Notes under the pieces: model-generated | What the model was told of the DNA's origin: nothing | What the model saw: only the letters and a program-made list of their open reading frames with translations | Database searches by the model: none | Shown: positions 23,547 through 35,702 of the stretch, in pieces | Layout: each line of letters opens with the position of its first letter | Numbering within the stretch: position 1 is the stretch's first letter | DNA from: Helicostylum pulchrum | Taxonomy: Eukaryota; Mucoromycota; Mucoromycetes; Mucorales; Mucoraceae | DNA length: 64,000 nucleotides | Reading direction: 5' to 3' | NCBI GenBank assembly: GCA_025677825.1 | Contig: JAIXMO010000028.1 | Location: forward strand, 1-64,000 | Position numbers and translations under genes: made by a program

Positions 23547-26500
23547 ATGAGCGAACTTGATCTCTTGTTTAAAGAGCAGCAAAGGCTGGAAGATGTTATA
23601 AATTTAAAGGCAATGATAATTCAGGTGTCTATAAATTTAGGGTTCGCAATATGTGTATTATCTTTGTTTTGTTGGCTGAGGCCGAGACATGCGTTTATTT
23701 ACGCACCTAAAGCTAAGCTATCCCAATCTGAGTAAGAAATATATATTTACACATTTTTTTTTTTCATTTTTTTCATCTTAAAATCCTTTTTTTTTTTCAT
23801 GTAGTGTTCGCAAGCCAGAGGCTTTGGGGTCAGGATTTTTCGATTGGATAAAGCCCGTACTAAAAATCAAGGACGATGATTTATTAAAAAACATTGGCTT
23901 TGACGCATTTGTTTTTATTTATTTTACTCGAATTCTGAGACGATTAATTATCGTGATTACTTTAATTTCTGTATTTATCTTTATTCCTGTAAATGTTGTA
24001 GCAACGTTTAGTACCGGGTAATTTAGTTTTTTTTTAAAAATTTTCTTATAATATTTCTTATTTACGATTCTTTTTTCGCCACTTGTTGTACAAAATAGTA
24101 ATTGGCCACCGGTTGGGCTTGAATTTCTGTCCATCTCAGCAATGAATTATCAGTACGGTAAACAAATCGAGGAACCTAACCACGATTGGTACTGGTCGCC
24201 TACAATTGCCAGTTGGATGTTTTCTACCATTGTTATTTTGGAAATGATCAACGCTTCCAGAAAATTCATCTTGTTTCGACAAAAGTATTATATGCGACAA
24301 GAAGAAGCAACGAAAACACAATTACCGTCCATGTCGCCGACCGAATTACTACAGCACCAAAAACAAGAATTAATTTCAAGGACTTTACTTGTTCATTTCG
24401 TTATTCCCGATAAAAAAACTCCAAGGCAGGCACTAGGGGATAATCATAATATCGTACCAGACGAATCTGTAAAGACCTTGGTCAACTCAATCTCAAAAGT
24501 TCCTTGTCGACAGGTACTTGTTGGTAAACACAACAAAAAAGTCGCTGTTTTGATTAAAGATTATCAGCGAATCATAAAAGCACTGGAAAAGTGTCTAGGC
24601 AATTATTTAAGCCATGTACAAAGTATGTAATATTTTTTTTGCACGTTTTTTTTTAAATAGACATTTCTAAAAAAAAATCTTATACTTCTTTTAGAAGACG
24701 GATCAACGGCAAAACGTCCACAAGTTCGACTTAATTGGAGATTAGAAAGAACGGATGCAATTAAATATTACACAGAGCGGGCACTCTTATTTGAATCAGC
24801 AATCAGACGAAATCGATTAAAGCTAACGAAAAATAATTATGGATGGGTTGTTTACCCTACAAAAGAATTAGCGCAAGAAGCTTTTTTGTCGATCGAAAAA
24901 CGCACCAGACATCAAAATTTTGACGGTTTCCCCAAAAGTCATGTTGATCGCATTCGATTAGCACCTCACCCAGATGATATAGTTTGGGAAAATATGAGCG
25001 TAGATAAACATACAGATCAATTAAAACGATGGTTTGGCTATGGATTATTTTTTTCTATTATATTTGCTTGGTCGATCCCTATAGCTACATTAGGTATCAT
25101 GTCAAATTTAATCAATATGATTCGATTATTTCCAGAATCTGATCAGGTCTTGAAACAAAACGAATTAACTACCGGCTTAACGCAATCTTACCTTACACCT
25201 TGTTTGATGGTCTTATTTTATTGTGGATTACCTGATTTACTTCATTTTGTTTCTCGACAACAAGCTTTCAAAACCGAGACTGTAGTTCAACAAAAAACGT
25301 TATCTAAACTTTACGCCTTCTTTATTATAAACAATATGTTTATCTTTACATTAGTTAGTATTATGGTTGGAATTGTTGGACAAATTGGTGCGTTAACAAT
25401 GGCTGGCTCATTAGAAGACAAACGAATTTCACAATATATTGTTCAGATCGCCAAAAATATGTCTGATGTATCTTCATTTTGGATAAATTATATTTGTATT
25501 CGATCTGTTGGAATTATTTTTGAATTATTACAGGTGGTACCCTTATTATCACTGATATTGTTTCGTGGCAAAGGATGGTTTGGATATACACCACGTCAAC
25601 TAGAAAAGCTCACTGGACCACCTCCTTTATTCAAATTCGCTAAGCATTATGGTGTGACCATTTCATTTTTTACGACAGCTTTAGTTTATTCTGTAATTGC
25701 ACCAATATCATTACCATTTGCAGTCGTTTATTTTGGTTTGGCAACAACCACATTTAAATACAAACTCATGTACGTTTATGTTACCAAAGTAGAAACGCAT
25801 GGAAAGATTTGGCCCTTACTGTATAGTATTGTCATGGTATCATTGTTTGTATTTCAATGCATGATGATTTTAATACTTAGTTTAAAAGCGGGCATGAGTC
25901 AAATCTACTCATTGATACCACTTCCGATCATTACAGTTCTGATTTTAATATTTTATAGTCGATACTTGTTGAAGCATAATACACTAAAGACTTGGATAGA
26001 GTTAAAAAACAGCATGAATAGTAATAACAACAACGATAACGATTCAGGTTCTCTCAACCCAAGTATGATTGAATTATCAGGCATGACGACCGAAAATTGT
26101 GATGAAAGAGATGCGAAATTAATCAACTTAACGTATCAAGATCCTTCATTTGACAATCCATTATGGAAGCCCATGTTCTTTGAACATTTGAAATCACTTG
26201 TACCTGATGTATATAAAGATCACCCACAACGAAATCGTATTTTACGTACATTATTTAATAACGAGGAAGTCAAGAAGAATAAGATCAATGATACAGTCGG
26301 TATCGATCAAGCCAACGAACAATCAAATAGTGGTAAATTAGATAAATTTAAAGCACAAGTGCAATTGGAACAAGAAATGAATATGCTCCTTTTGATACCA
26401 CAAGAATATTATACAGAAGAAGCAAGCAGTAGCAATAGTCAAGATGTACATTTTACACAAGATCTTGTCGAACCAACTGCACCTACATTAGAAATTATTC

Positions 26501-26559
26501 AAAAACCACCACCTACTTATACAGATGTTATTTCAGAACAAAGAAGACATTCGTTCTAA
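23547..26559 (+). CDS. CSC1/OSCA/TMEM63-type osmosensitive cation channel
   Basis: Four exons (23547-23731, 23805-24017, 24099-24622, 24695-26559) give 928 aa. The N-terminal part has three membrane segments (from MIIQVSINLGFAICVLSLF, LRRLIIVITLISVFIFIP, WMFSTIVILEM). A long cytosolic domain follows that resembles the PHM7_cyt region (KVPCRQVLVG, RLNWRLERTDAIKYYTERA). The RSN1_7TM core runs from about residue 423 to 740 with the conserved GYTPRQLEKL. The hydrophilic tail has a Pro/Thr-rich end. Members are hyperosmolality- or stretch-gated Ca2+-permeable cation channels of the plasma membrane. Its end is 86 bp from the end of the convergent regulator gene. Confidence 0.93.
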
Positions 26560-26645
26560 TACTATACCCAACCACCAACCCGAAAATAATGATAATAATA
26601 CAACTAATGATAATAGTGATAATACGTGAATAAAAAAAAAAGTTT

Positions 26646-28454
26646 TTATTGTTCATCTTCTTGCTTTAAAAAAGAAGTTTTTGCTTTTAAAGAACGAATG
26701 AGTTCAGAAGCTCTTTTGTTTAATGTACAAATTGGGGTATCTTCTTTTGATATTACATTATGAGTTACCAAGATAGATTCTAAATATTGAATGGTGGGAT
26801 CAGCGTAAATTGAAGTTGCTTGTCTTAGTATTCGGTAAGATCTGATGAGATTGATTTGACAGATGGTACGTATATCATTGTATTGGCAAGAATTTTGAAT
26901 GATTAGATACAAATGAATTGTGACGATAGCACCGTAAACCGGACTATGATGACAACCAATTGTATCTATTGAAGTTAAGGCTTCCAGTATTTGGGTATAA
27001 TGATTGATAATGGATATACAACCTACAAGACAATAGAATTCTAAATCAGTGGACAAGTTGATAATGGGTTGTTGATGTTGTTGATATATGATGGGTTGCA
27101 AATTTGAAGATTTTGTTAATATAAAGTCTTGAAAGTATCTTGAAGGTAAAAAGGGTAATTGAGCGAATAATTGAGTATGGCAATATAATTCATGTAATAA
27201 AAGTGATTCAAAGTCATTTTTACTGTATATTTGGTTTGAATCGTCAAGATTTAATTTAAACATATCTGGTGTATTAAAGTATGTTTTAAATAATTGTTCG
27301 TCTAAACCAGATTTTAATGCCTTTGTTGACTGTAATGATATCATGTACGCAGATTTAAATAGTTCCAATTTTCTAATCATTATAATTCTACAGTACTGCG
27401 AAAAGAATTCAATCTTTTTAATCATGTTGTGTTCACTTGGTAACAATGGTTGTGGAAAATCTACATGCCAGTCTTCTACTTGGATAAAGCCCTGATTACC
27501 AGTTGAATTCCAGTCAGAGTAATAATCAGAGCATAATAACATCCACGCAAATCTTCTTAATTTTTCCTTTTGTTCAGATTCCTTTAAATCACGTTCTTTA
27601 TCTAATTTATGTAAATCCATAGCTAATCCCATTCTTATTGCAATTGTTAATAACGGTGATTTTATTCTAGTCGGTGAAAATAAGTGTGTGTGCCCTTGCG
27701 GAAATAACGATAATATAAACATAGATTGTACTACCAATATATGATGAACATCAAATAAGTCTTGTAATAATTGTCTTGCTTGCGAATAATAAGCTTGCAT
27801 TAAGGAGTTGGAAATATTTAAATCGCCTCGATGGTGAATCGTTGTATGTCGAATCATTAATGTACATATACTTAAAATTAATAACGTCTCCACTCTATTT
27901 TCTTTTGCTGCACCTGGTTGAGATAATATCATTTCCGTATTTGCAATTAAACCAGGTACATCTAAAAAAAACGAGTATCCACAGTCAATAAAACTTTGAA
28001 CGCAGTGTCTAATCAATTGCATTGAATTGTATTGCGATAGTTGTTCATTATGTGGTATAGATATAACGCTGGATAGTTTTAACACTGGTTTAATTATATA
28101 CTGAAAGTAGCTTATATCAAATCCATCCGAATTGACTCTCTTTTTATCTCGAAATTTGGGTGGTTGTGGTTTTACATTGGTACGTATGGACTCTAATACC
28201 TTTTCTAGCTCGGATATAGTTAATATACGTGTCTCTAAAGTCATCATTGTAGGCGTCAGCTTCAATTTCCACGTCACTGCATCCTCTTGTTCGGTCTCAA
28301 CAACGGCTTCATCTTGAATCGTATTGTCACAAAGCGACATATCTGCATGTTTCAAAATTAACAATGCTTCTTTAAGAAACTGATCAACCAGTACTGTCCC
28401 ATTCTTTTCTTTTTTTGAAAAGCTTAATACCAATAGTCGTTCTTGTGCAATCAT
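26646..28454 (-). CDS. Fungal transcription-factor regulatory domain protein without zinc cluster
   Basis: A single exon of 602 aa. The central part matches the fungal-specific transcription factor middle homology region in layout: helical blocks such as RVETLLILSICTLMIRH, then LLTIAIRMGLAMDLHK, then EKLRRFAWMLLCSDYY. Such domains normally follow an N-terminal Zn2Cys6 DNA-binding cluster. Here the first Met opens directly into non-cysteine sequence, and I found no CX2CX6C exon in the 450 bp upstream. It may act as a co-regulator, bind DNA by other means, or have a distant first exon. Its target pathway is unknown. It is convergent with the channel gene. Confidence 0.78.
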   Translation of the reverse strand: MIAQERLLVLSFSKKEKNGTVLVDQFLKEALLILKHADMSLCDNTIQDEAVVETEQEDAVTWKLKLTPTMMTLETRILTISELEKVLESIRTNVKPQPPKFRDKKRVNSDGFDISYFQYIIKPVLKLSSVISIPHNEQLSQYNSMQLIRHCVQSFIDCGYSFFLDVPGLIANTEMILSQPGAAKENRVETLLILSICTLMIRHTTIHHRGDLNISNSLMQAYYSQARQLLQDLFDVHHILVVQSMFILSLFPQGHTHLFSPTRIKSPLLTIAIRMGLAMDLHKLDKERDLKESEQKEKLRRFAWMLLCSDYYSDWNSTGNQGFIQVEDWHVDFPQPLLPSEHNMIKKIEFFSQYCRIIMIRKLELFKSAYMISLQSTKALKSGLDEQLFKTYFNTPDMFKLNLDDSNQIYSKNDFESLLLHELYCHTQLFAQLPFLPSRYFQDFILTKSSNLQPIIYQQHQQPIINLSTDLEFYCLVGCISIINHYTQILEALTSIDTIGCHHSPVYGAIVTIHLYLIIQNSCQYNDIRTICQINLIRSYRILRQATSIYADPTIQYLESILVTHNVISKEDTPICTLNKRASELIRSLKAKTSFLKQEDEQ

Positions 28455-28908
28455 TTACTTGATTTTGGTTAACAAAAACAAAAAGGCAAAAACAAAAAAC
28501 AAAAAACAAAAGTTAAGAGACAAGCACCTTTTTCCCTTATTTCGCCACAAAGGGAAAAAAAATCCCAAATCAGTGACGTCGCTCTTTTTTTTTTAACGGT
28601 GTCAGTTAGCATAATTTACATCGTTGATGCTGTTTGCTACTATAAGCATAAGTTACGTACACTTCTATTCTATGTAAGATACATATGCGCTCGGTTTAAC
28701 TATAGCCCAAATAATCGAATATTTGATTATTATTTATTTCTTACAAGACCTTCTAGAAGGCGTAAGAAGGCTCGTAGGATACAATAACATTTTACTTTTT
28801 AACTGTAGCGCCATTTATAATAACCGCCAACAGAAGAGGACAAAAAAGGCTAATCTGATCAAGATGGATCAGGGTGTGTACAAGTTTTATTATTTTATTA
28901 TTTTATTA
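28455..28908. other. Intergenic region between two minus-strand genes
   Basis: Upstream of the regulator gene and downstream of the ING gene. A repeated AAAAACA-type run lies at about 28470-28510. No gene was recognised; no cysteine-rich zinc-cluster coding sequence was seen. Confidence 0.5.
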
Positions 28909-30239
28909 CTACTTCCTTTGTCTTCCCTTCATTTTTAAAATACAATTACTGCAGTACCATTTACCTTTTGGTACAGTTTTTAAATCAACACAAGCCAAGT
29001 GAAACCATTCAATTTCACACTTTTTGAAAAAGAAGAAAAAATAAGTACCTTTTTGTTTGTTTTTTTTAAAAAAAAAATAATACAACGTATTTTTAAAAAC
29101 TTACATCTGTATTATCACAAGCTACCATCTCTCCATAAGATATTTGTTGACAGTAACAATAGAGTGGTTCATTTGGATCAATTGGCATATCAGGAATAAC
29201 AATACTATAAATGCATTAATAAGATATAATATATATAATTGAATATGTATTGTTGCTTACTTTTTAGGCTTTCCGTTTTTACTTGAATTATATGTACTCT
29301 TTGTCTTTTCTTTATCCAGATTCTTTAATTTGGATTCCTTTAGTGTTTGTGTACGAACACTAGCCGGTGGAGGTGTTCCATGAAGATTTGTTTCTTTTAC
29401 TGCCTTTCTCTCTAAATATCAAAAAAAAAAAAAAAAAGTTAGATATGTTTTTATATAAATATATATTCCAATATATAAATGATAATTACTCTTATTTACT
29501 AATATAAAAAAAAAAAATTGTTAGTTACACCTATAAAGATATTCATATACACAAAAAAACATACTTTTTCTATCGCCTTTGACTTCTTTTCTTTCTAATC
29601 GTTTAGCTACTCTTTCTCTAACGTCGGTACCTTCTTTTAAGCTACGAGCAGAAGGTTGTAAACCAGGTAAAGTTGTAATTCGACTATCTCCAATAGTTTG
29701 GTCTTCTTCAAATTTAACTAAATCAGCATCGAGTCTGTTACAATGACGATCAACCTAAAAAATCATTATAGGAGAAATAAGTACACATTTTCTCTCTCTC
29801 TGTAAAAATGAGACTTACGGCTTCAAAAGTTGACTTTGCTAAAGCGACTTTTTCTTCTCCTCGCTTCAAAGTTTCTGTTAATGTTTGACTGAGGCTTTTT
29901 AGTTTATCGAGACGTAAGTTGGGGTCCATATATTTCATATTATCAATTAAGCAAATGGCTTCCTTGGAAACGTTTTCCATTAAATCTATATACTTTGTTT
30001 AGTTTTTTTTAGGGGGTACATTCAAGTATATAGTACCTTGTGCATAACCGTCAAGTTCTCTCATAAGAGTAAAATTTCGTTGCAAGTCAAGTGGTACAGC
30101 TTCAATGGCTACAGCAATGAAGTTAGCTTTTCTTTTATCGCGTTTTAGAACTCTTTCTTATATTATATTTACTATCAATGTAATCGTCTAAATAGACTAA
30201 ATTATCAAATTGTTTAACTGCATTAGTTGCTGGCTTCAT
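28909..30239 (-). CDS. ING-family protein with C-terminal PHD finger
   Basis: Seven exons (30239-30173, 30108-30037, 29985-29819, 29754-29565, 29411-29261, 29204-29105, 29019-28909) join in frame to 285 aa. The N-terminal ING domain reads LVYLDDYID, then across the first intron [21 protein letters not shown] basic, Ser/Pro-rich linker follows. The C-terminal PHD finger ([37 protein letters not shown]) has the C4HC3 zinc ligands and the aromatic Y and W that read H3K4me3 in this family. ING proteins are subunits of histone acetyltransferase (NuA4, NuA3) or deacetylase (Rpd3L) complexes; which of Yng1, Yng2 or Pho23 this matches is not settled. The fifth intron is unusually long at 153 nt. Confidence 0.92.
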
Positions 30240-30999
30240 AATGATAAAGGAAAAGGGCGTAGGGGTTAAATAAAAGTGAAAAATAAAATAAAAAAAAAAG
30301 ATAGAATACAACACTAACTGAGTTTTGAATAAAATTCCATGTTATTTTTTTCTTGTTAGGGATAATCGTATATCCAGCAGCAACTGGGTTTACCCGTTAA
30401 AGCACTGGATATTTTATTTCAGTGTGGGCCAGACATACAACATAACTGACAATAATGCTAATGTTGAAATGATTTTCATTCTCTTTATTTATCTAAACAT
30501 TATCATATATGGTAGGAATACATAGTTTATTATGTATTAACTGGTGGTCTTTATACTAATATATACCTATAAATTATATGACTCCTCTACTACTACTGTT
30601 ATATTTTCGGGTGGTATAATTGAGCTAATAGGGACCTGTCATTGTTAAGCGTGGTGAACTATTTTCCCCCTGTGTTCATTTATTTTCGCCTCCTCTCCTT
30701 TCAAATGTAAGAGGTTTTGCAAGACGATAGGAATTTATTTTCTTTTTTACTGATCATATTTTCAGTAAAAATCTACACCATATATTTATACGCACGAAAG
30801 GAATTGCTCGTTATTCCGGATAAAAAAGAAACAATCATTTTCAATCAATTGTGCGATAAATAAAGAGACGAATTCAAGTCAAAAAGCAACGTCACAATAC
30901 AATGATAACACTCTCTTTCAGACTTTCTCTATCTATCTCTGAGAGAAAGAGAGAAAGAGAGAGAGCGATAGTTTCCTCTTCTTTATTTTTTCCCCAAGA
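30240..30999. other. Divergent intergenic region with GA repeat and a dispersed repeat
   Basis: The shared upstream region of the ING gene and PER1. It holds a copy of a dispersed repeat (about 30485-30620) and a CT/GA-rich imperfect palindrome at about 30922-30966 just before PER1. Confidence 0.5.
30485..30620 (+). repeat. Partial copy of dispersed repeat (family at 42.6 and 43.4 kb)
   Basis: The sequence around GGTCTTTATACTAATATATAC matches the 5' part of the two longer copies, which have GGTCTTTACACTAATACATA and GGTCTTTATATTAATGCGTA. Only the first 130 bp or so are recognisable here. Confidence 0.5.
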
Positions 31000-31983
31000 A
31001 TGTCAAAACTAAACTGGTTTATTATCCTATTATTTATTCATATATGCTTTGGTTCAACAGGAAACGACCAAGCATCCTTTCAACACTGCTTGGATGAATG
31101 CGTTCGAGTCGACTGTCCTACTAGTTCATTAAATTTTTGGCTGCGTTTATTCAACTGGAACTGTACGGTGTAACCCAAAAAAAATTGCATAAGCGTACAC
31201 ACATACTAATATATACATATATACAAAGGTCCGGAAGATTGCAGTTATGTTTGTAGTCAACAAATGACAGATATAGCACAAGAACAAGGATTAGAAATAT
31301 ATCAATATTATGGCAAATGGCCGTTTTATCGTTTATTGGGTATGCAAGAACCCGCTTCGGTATTTTTTTCTTTGGGAAACGGTCTAGTTCATTTATACTA
31401 TTTTATCAAGTTGAGAAAGAAAGTACCAACAGTGTATGATTTAAAAGGCTATATACTGTTATATTCATGCATAGGTATCAATACATGGTTTTGGAGTACG
31501 GTGTTTCATATGAGAGATAGCTATTGGACACAATTACTAGATTATTTTGGTGCTGCTTTACTTGTGCTTTATTCGCTCTATTACGCTTTGATTCGAGTAT
31601 TTCATCTGCTGAAATTAACACGCAGATGCTTGGGTTTATTATTTCTTTGTTGTTACTTGACTCACATTGTCTATCTGTCGGTTGTTTCGTTTGATTTTAC
31701 GTATAATATGATTGCTAATGTGATAGTGGGATCCGTCCAAGTTTCCGTTTGGTTTTATTGGTTTATTATTCAAAAGGGACGCTGGTACGCATACTTGGCT
31801 GTCGTTTCTTGTATCGGCATTTCGTTATCGGTGTGCCTTGAACTAATTGATTTTCCGCCCTTGTGGCGAGTATTTGATACGCATAGTTTATGGCATTTAA
31901 CAACCATTCCTTTAACTATCATTTGGTATAAATTCCTTTTAGCAGATATGTGGTACGAAACACATCATGAATTGTTACCCTAA
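31000..31983 (+). CDS. PER1: GPI-anchor lipid remodelling protein Per1 (PGAP3 family)
   Basis: Two exons (31000-31162 and 31229-31983), 305 aa. The join is set by phase: only the donor at GTACGG gives NWNCPEDCSYVC, restoring the paired cysteines of the lumenal N-terminal domain. A signal peptide covers about residues 1-20, and a cysteine-rich lumenal segment follows (CLDECVRVDC). About seven membrane spans come next. The CREST-superfamily metal-site residues are visible in FHMRDSYWTQLLDYFGA and in FDTHSLWHLTT. Per1/PGAP3 removes the unsaturated sn-2 acyl chain of GPI lipids in the ER (yeast) or Golgi (animals). It is convergent with the ferritin gene, 166 bp apart. Confidence 0.95.
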
Positions 31984-32149
31984 AGATAAACACTATCATG
32001 ACGGATTTTTATTTTATTTTATTTTATTAAACAAAAAAAGTAGTAGTACACAGAAAAAAAAAATAGATTTTTTGTTGTTGTTAAGAGTGGGGGGTTTTGG
32101 GATAAGAAAAAAGGGTATGGAAAGAGAGAGATAAAAAAAAACTTTTTTT

Positions 32150-32915
32150 TTAAGCGCCATTACCAATAGCACGACTACCAGCACCAGTTCCGTCTCTGTA
32201 AAGTTGTTGATCCCATAAATAGACACCAAGACCTTCACCAACACGATTGAGTTGAGTTACCATGTCAGATAACTTCTTGATAGCTTCAACTTGTTCACCC
32301 AAGTAAGTACTTTCAATAAAGTCACACATTTGAGGATCTCCTTGTCCATCAGAAATCTTGTGCAAGTTCAAGAGTGACTTGTTGACATCTAATTTTTTTT
32401 TATAAAAAAATAAAATATTAGTCATTCAATCGCGAAATAAATAAATGTGTGTGTATACATTACCCTTTTCAAGTTGAAGCGCTGATTCTACAGCGTTCTT
32501 TGCAGACTTCCAATCAGTCTAATTGGTTTAAAATAATTAGTGTAAATAGAAATAAGAGATACTTCTATTTCTAATAATTTTTTTTTTTTTTACCTCTGGT
32601 GCTTGCAAAGAGCGTAAGACAACTCTTCCACCTCTGGTATTGATGTAATCTAATTTTTTCTTTCTGTTTAAAAAAAAGACCCCTTCAAAAAAATCTCGTA
32701 AAATAATGCAGCTTACCAATTAAATGTTGAGCGTGTTCTCTTTCTTCAGTAGCAGATTCACGGAAATACTTCTCCAAACCAGGCAAGGCGACAGACGAGT
32801 GCTGTGCCCAAGCAGCCATGGATAAATAGACTTGAGAAGCTTGTAACTCAGTGTTGACTTGTTGGTTCAAGGCTTCCTCGGATTGAGTAGCAAAATTTTG
32901 TTTAGCAAGAGACAT
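32150..32915 (-). CDS. Ferritin (heavy-chain-like ferroxidase)
   Basis: Four exons (32915-32717, 32649-32594, 32518-32464, 32388-32150) give 182 aa, the standard ferritin length. Helix A has NTELQASQVYLSMAAW with the ferroxidase Glu and Tyr. Helix B has YFRESATEEREHAQHLI with the Glu/Glu/His of the diiron site. Helix C carries ALQLEKDVNKSL, and helix D has YLGEQVEAIKKL with the conserved Gln. It oxidises Fe2+ and stores Fe3+ in a 24-mer shell. There is no signal peptide, so it should be cytosolic. Ferritin is absent from most ascomycetes and basidiomycetes but known in zygomycetes, which is a strong taxonomic marker. A T7A7 tract sits immediately upstream of the ATG. No iron-responsive-element hairpin was recognised in the 5' UTR. 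Confidence 0.97.
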
Positions 32916-33145
32916 TTTGTTTTTTTAAAAAAAGGGGGAGGGTTGACAAAAAAAAAGTTTTTTTAGTGTAAGAAAATTTTGTAAAGAAACAAGAAATAGA
33001 AAAATAGAAAAAGTTGAATATTTATTATGTTTCAGCATGATTTTGATTGGTTACACCTGGAGTACAGCTTGTCTAATCGATTGTGTGAGAGCGCTCTGTT
33101 TCGGCTCATTCATCCGAAATCGATAAAAACAAACAGTTTCGCTTT

Positions 33146-34807
33146 TTACTTTGTGTGTTTTTTTATAACTCGTTCAATATTCTTCAAACCTAATTCAAGT
33201 TGATCCAAGGGTGGCCCAAAGCTTAATCTAACAAAGTGGTGACAAGGAGATTCGAATAATTCACGTCGATGAGAAGGCTACAAGAAAAAAAAAAAATGTT
33301 GTTACAACAACATCAACAACAACAAAAAAAACGCGTAAAATATTACTTACATTCACGTCAAAAAAGATACCTGGAACAACAATTCTAACCATTATTACAA
33401 AAAAATAATAATTAGTATTTATACTGACCCATGCTAAAATAAACAAATGACTTACACTTTTTCCTTGAGACACTCTTCAAAAAAGTTTAATCCAATATTT
33501 ATAGGTTCAGGTAAATGACAAAGATCCAGCCAAATATAAAAAGTAGCATTGGGCGGTACTTTGACTTTCAATCCCATCTTATCTAGACGTTTCAATACGT
33601 AATCACGCTTTGCTTGAAAGTGTCTTTGCAGACTCTTTGCTTCGTTCTTGAATTTAGTAGGGTCCAGGAAAGGAATAGCTGCGATTTGGAGTGGATGGTT
33701 TGCACCACCTTCTAAAAATGAACCAGCGCTTTCCATAGATGAGATCACCGTTTTAGGTCCAACGATCCAGCAAACACGCCAACCTGGCATCTATTTATTA
33801 CTAGGAAGTTTAGTATATATTATTTGTTTGTTATATATATCCCAACAATTTTACACGAAAGTTCTTTGTAAGTCCATCGATTAAGATAACTGGATCTTCA
33901 TCCACATCGTCTACAAACTGAGACACACTGACCGTCTTTCCTTCCTCTTCATCATAAATATACGCCGAATAAAACTCGTCCATAACCAAAGTTGCATGCT
34001 TTTCTTTCGAGATACAAACAAGTTCTTCCAGCTCTTTATCTTGAATCACTTGACCTGTTGGGTTACGTGGATTCGATGCAACAATCACACTCAACCCTCT
34101 TCCTGCAATTTCTTTTCGGATCGTATCAGGGTCAATGTGATAATTGGCGTCTTCTTCTAACGCAGTAGGGATCGGTACGAATTTTTTAAACACGGACAAC
34201 ATTTGTTCGTACGCTGTGTACTCGGGTAAAAAGTACCCCACATTGACATCTCCGATAGCTGCTGCTACTCGTGTTAAACCGGCTCGACCACCTGGACAGA
34301 TACATACGTTTTGGTACGTGTATTTAGACGCCTTTCCTTGACGGTACGTTTCATTGTACAGCTTGGCCACCGCTTCTCTTAGCTCTGTGATACCGCTGGT
34401 AGGTGCGTACTCATACGCGTTTTGTGGGATCTCGACAGACGCAGGTCTTGGCATACACCCTTCAATAGGTCCTACCTCTGGTGCACCTTGCCCGAAATTG
34501 GCCCATTCTTCACTACCGTATGTAAACCCGTTTTTGGTAGCGCGGTCCATTACGTAAATAACGCCTGTTGAGCCGGGGTGCTCAATACCGTGGATGCTTC
34601 CGCTTTCTTCGGCTTTCAAAGACCTGTTTTCATTACCGGGGTAGCTTCTTAATGTTTGGTGTGCATGAGATTCTCGTTCCGCTTTTCTAAAAAGTTCACG
34701 CACACAAAATTTAAGTATTCTTTTGCTAATAGTTGAAATTACTGTTTACACACTTACACTACGTTCTTGACGTTTTGTGCTGCACTATGAAATTTATGAT
34801 TTGGCAT
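33146..34807 (-). CDS. Class I/II PLP-dependent aminotransferase
   Basis: Five exons (34807-34758, 34686-33855, 33790-33456, 33384-33351, 33277-33146) join to 460 aa. The fold-type I landmarks are all present: YAPTSGITELREAVA near the N-terminal part, ASNPRNPTGQ with the PLP-contacting Asn, VMDEFYSAYIY with the Asp and Tyr, the Schiff-base Lys in GLTKNFRMPGWR (the Lys lies just before the exon 2/3 junction), and the substrate carboxylate Arg in FVRLSFGPP. The family includes aspartate, alanine, aromatic and kynurenine aminotransferases; the donor specificity cannot be read from these motifs. A 34-nt exon (33351-33384) encodes the short strand before the final domain. No targeting signal is clear. 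Confidence 0.9.
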
Positions 34808-35385
34808 ATTCTTGTATGTTAAAAAAGAAAAGATGAAAGGGAAAGTAAAAATAAAAATTGGCCACGGGTTATATTATTTTATGGTTTCACTTTGAATTTA
34901 GCATGAATTTTAAAAATGACGAATGGTTTGCGTAAGTCTTTTTTTCGGGTAAAAATAGAATAAAATAAAAGGTGCTTGGATTACTCATTTTGTACCTAAT
35001 AAATTGGCATTTGCCTTCCAATCGCTTATATCTAAAATGAACCGTTCATTCGAAATCAAACGTACTTCCACGGCGACTTTTTTTTTACTGTCAAAAGAAG
35101 CGCAATTCGATGGGCTTAAACCCTTGTATAACAGTATAACCATTATTGGAGCTTGTATGAATCAAGTTGGAACAACAAGTACCTACTATGTATATAAAAA
35201 TAATTAACCAGGGTGTAAGTACGAGGATATGAAACAAAAACTGGTATAATACGACATAATGAGTAAAAGAGGGCTCTATTTTATCACTTATTGCATCTTT
35301 TTTTTTGCGAGCCTTTTTCTTTTAGCAAAGAAGACTGCTATAAGTATCATCTTCCCATTGCTTTCATATCTCTAAAAGTGTCATC
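34808..35385. other. Intergenic region
   Basis: Upstream of the aminotransferase gene. A 67-codon open frame at 35004-35207 has no recognisable family and is probably fortuitous or part of the decayed sequence that follows. Confidence 0.4.
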
Positions 35386-35702
35386 ATGGTTAGAGGAAGA
35401 AAGATTGGTGAGGAAAACTGGACGAGAAATTATTCAGTTGATACATTATGTGAAGATAATGAATCAGTAACTAAGCTATTATTTATATCACTTTAAATTA
35501 TCCATTTATTACATATTCTCTTATTTTAGGCAGAGTATACAACCATGATGAAAGAATTGAGATTTTAGGCGTCGTTCAGTAGAGCTTACTGAAAGCGATG
35601 TGAATCAAGTTTCTGACTTGCGTCTTGGGCGAGTTTTTCAAGAATTTTGCTCTCCCTTAAATCGAGCGGCTACTGTACTCGGATCCATTTTTACGACATA
35701 AT
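35386..35702 (+). pseudogene. Decayed short coding sequence, family unknown
   Basis: An ATG opens MVRGRKIGEENWTRNYSV, followed by a good intron (GTAACTAAG...TTTTAG, about 35469-35530) and AEYTTMMKELRF before a TAG. One base later in another frame the sequence continues open for about 44 codons (RRRSVELTESDVNQVSDLRL, then GRVFQEFCSPLNRAATVLG) to a TAA. A single-base insertion in the TTTTAGG region would explain this. I do not recognise the protein. Confidence 0.35.
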
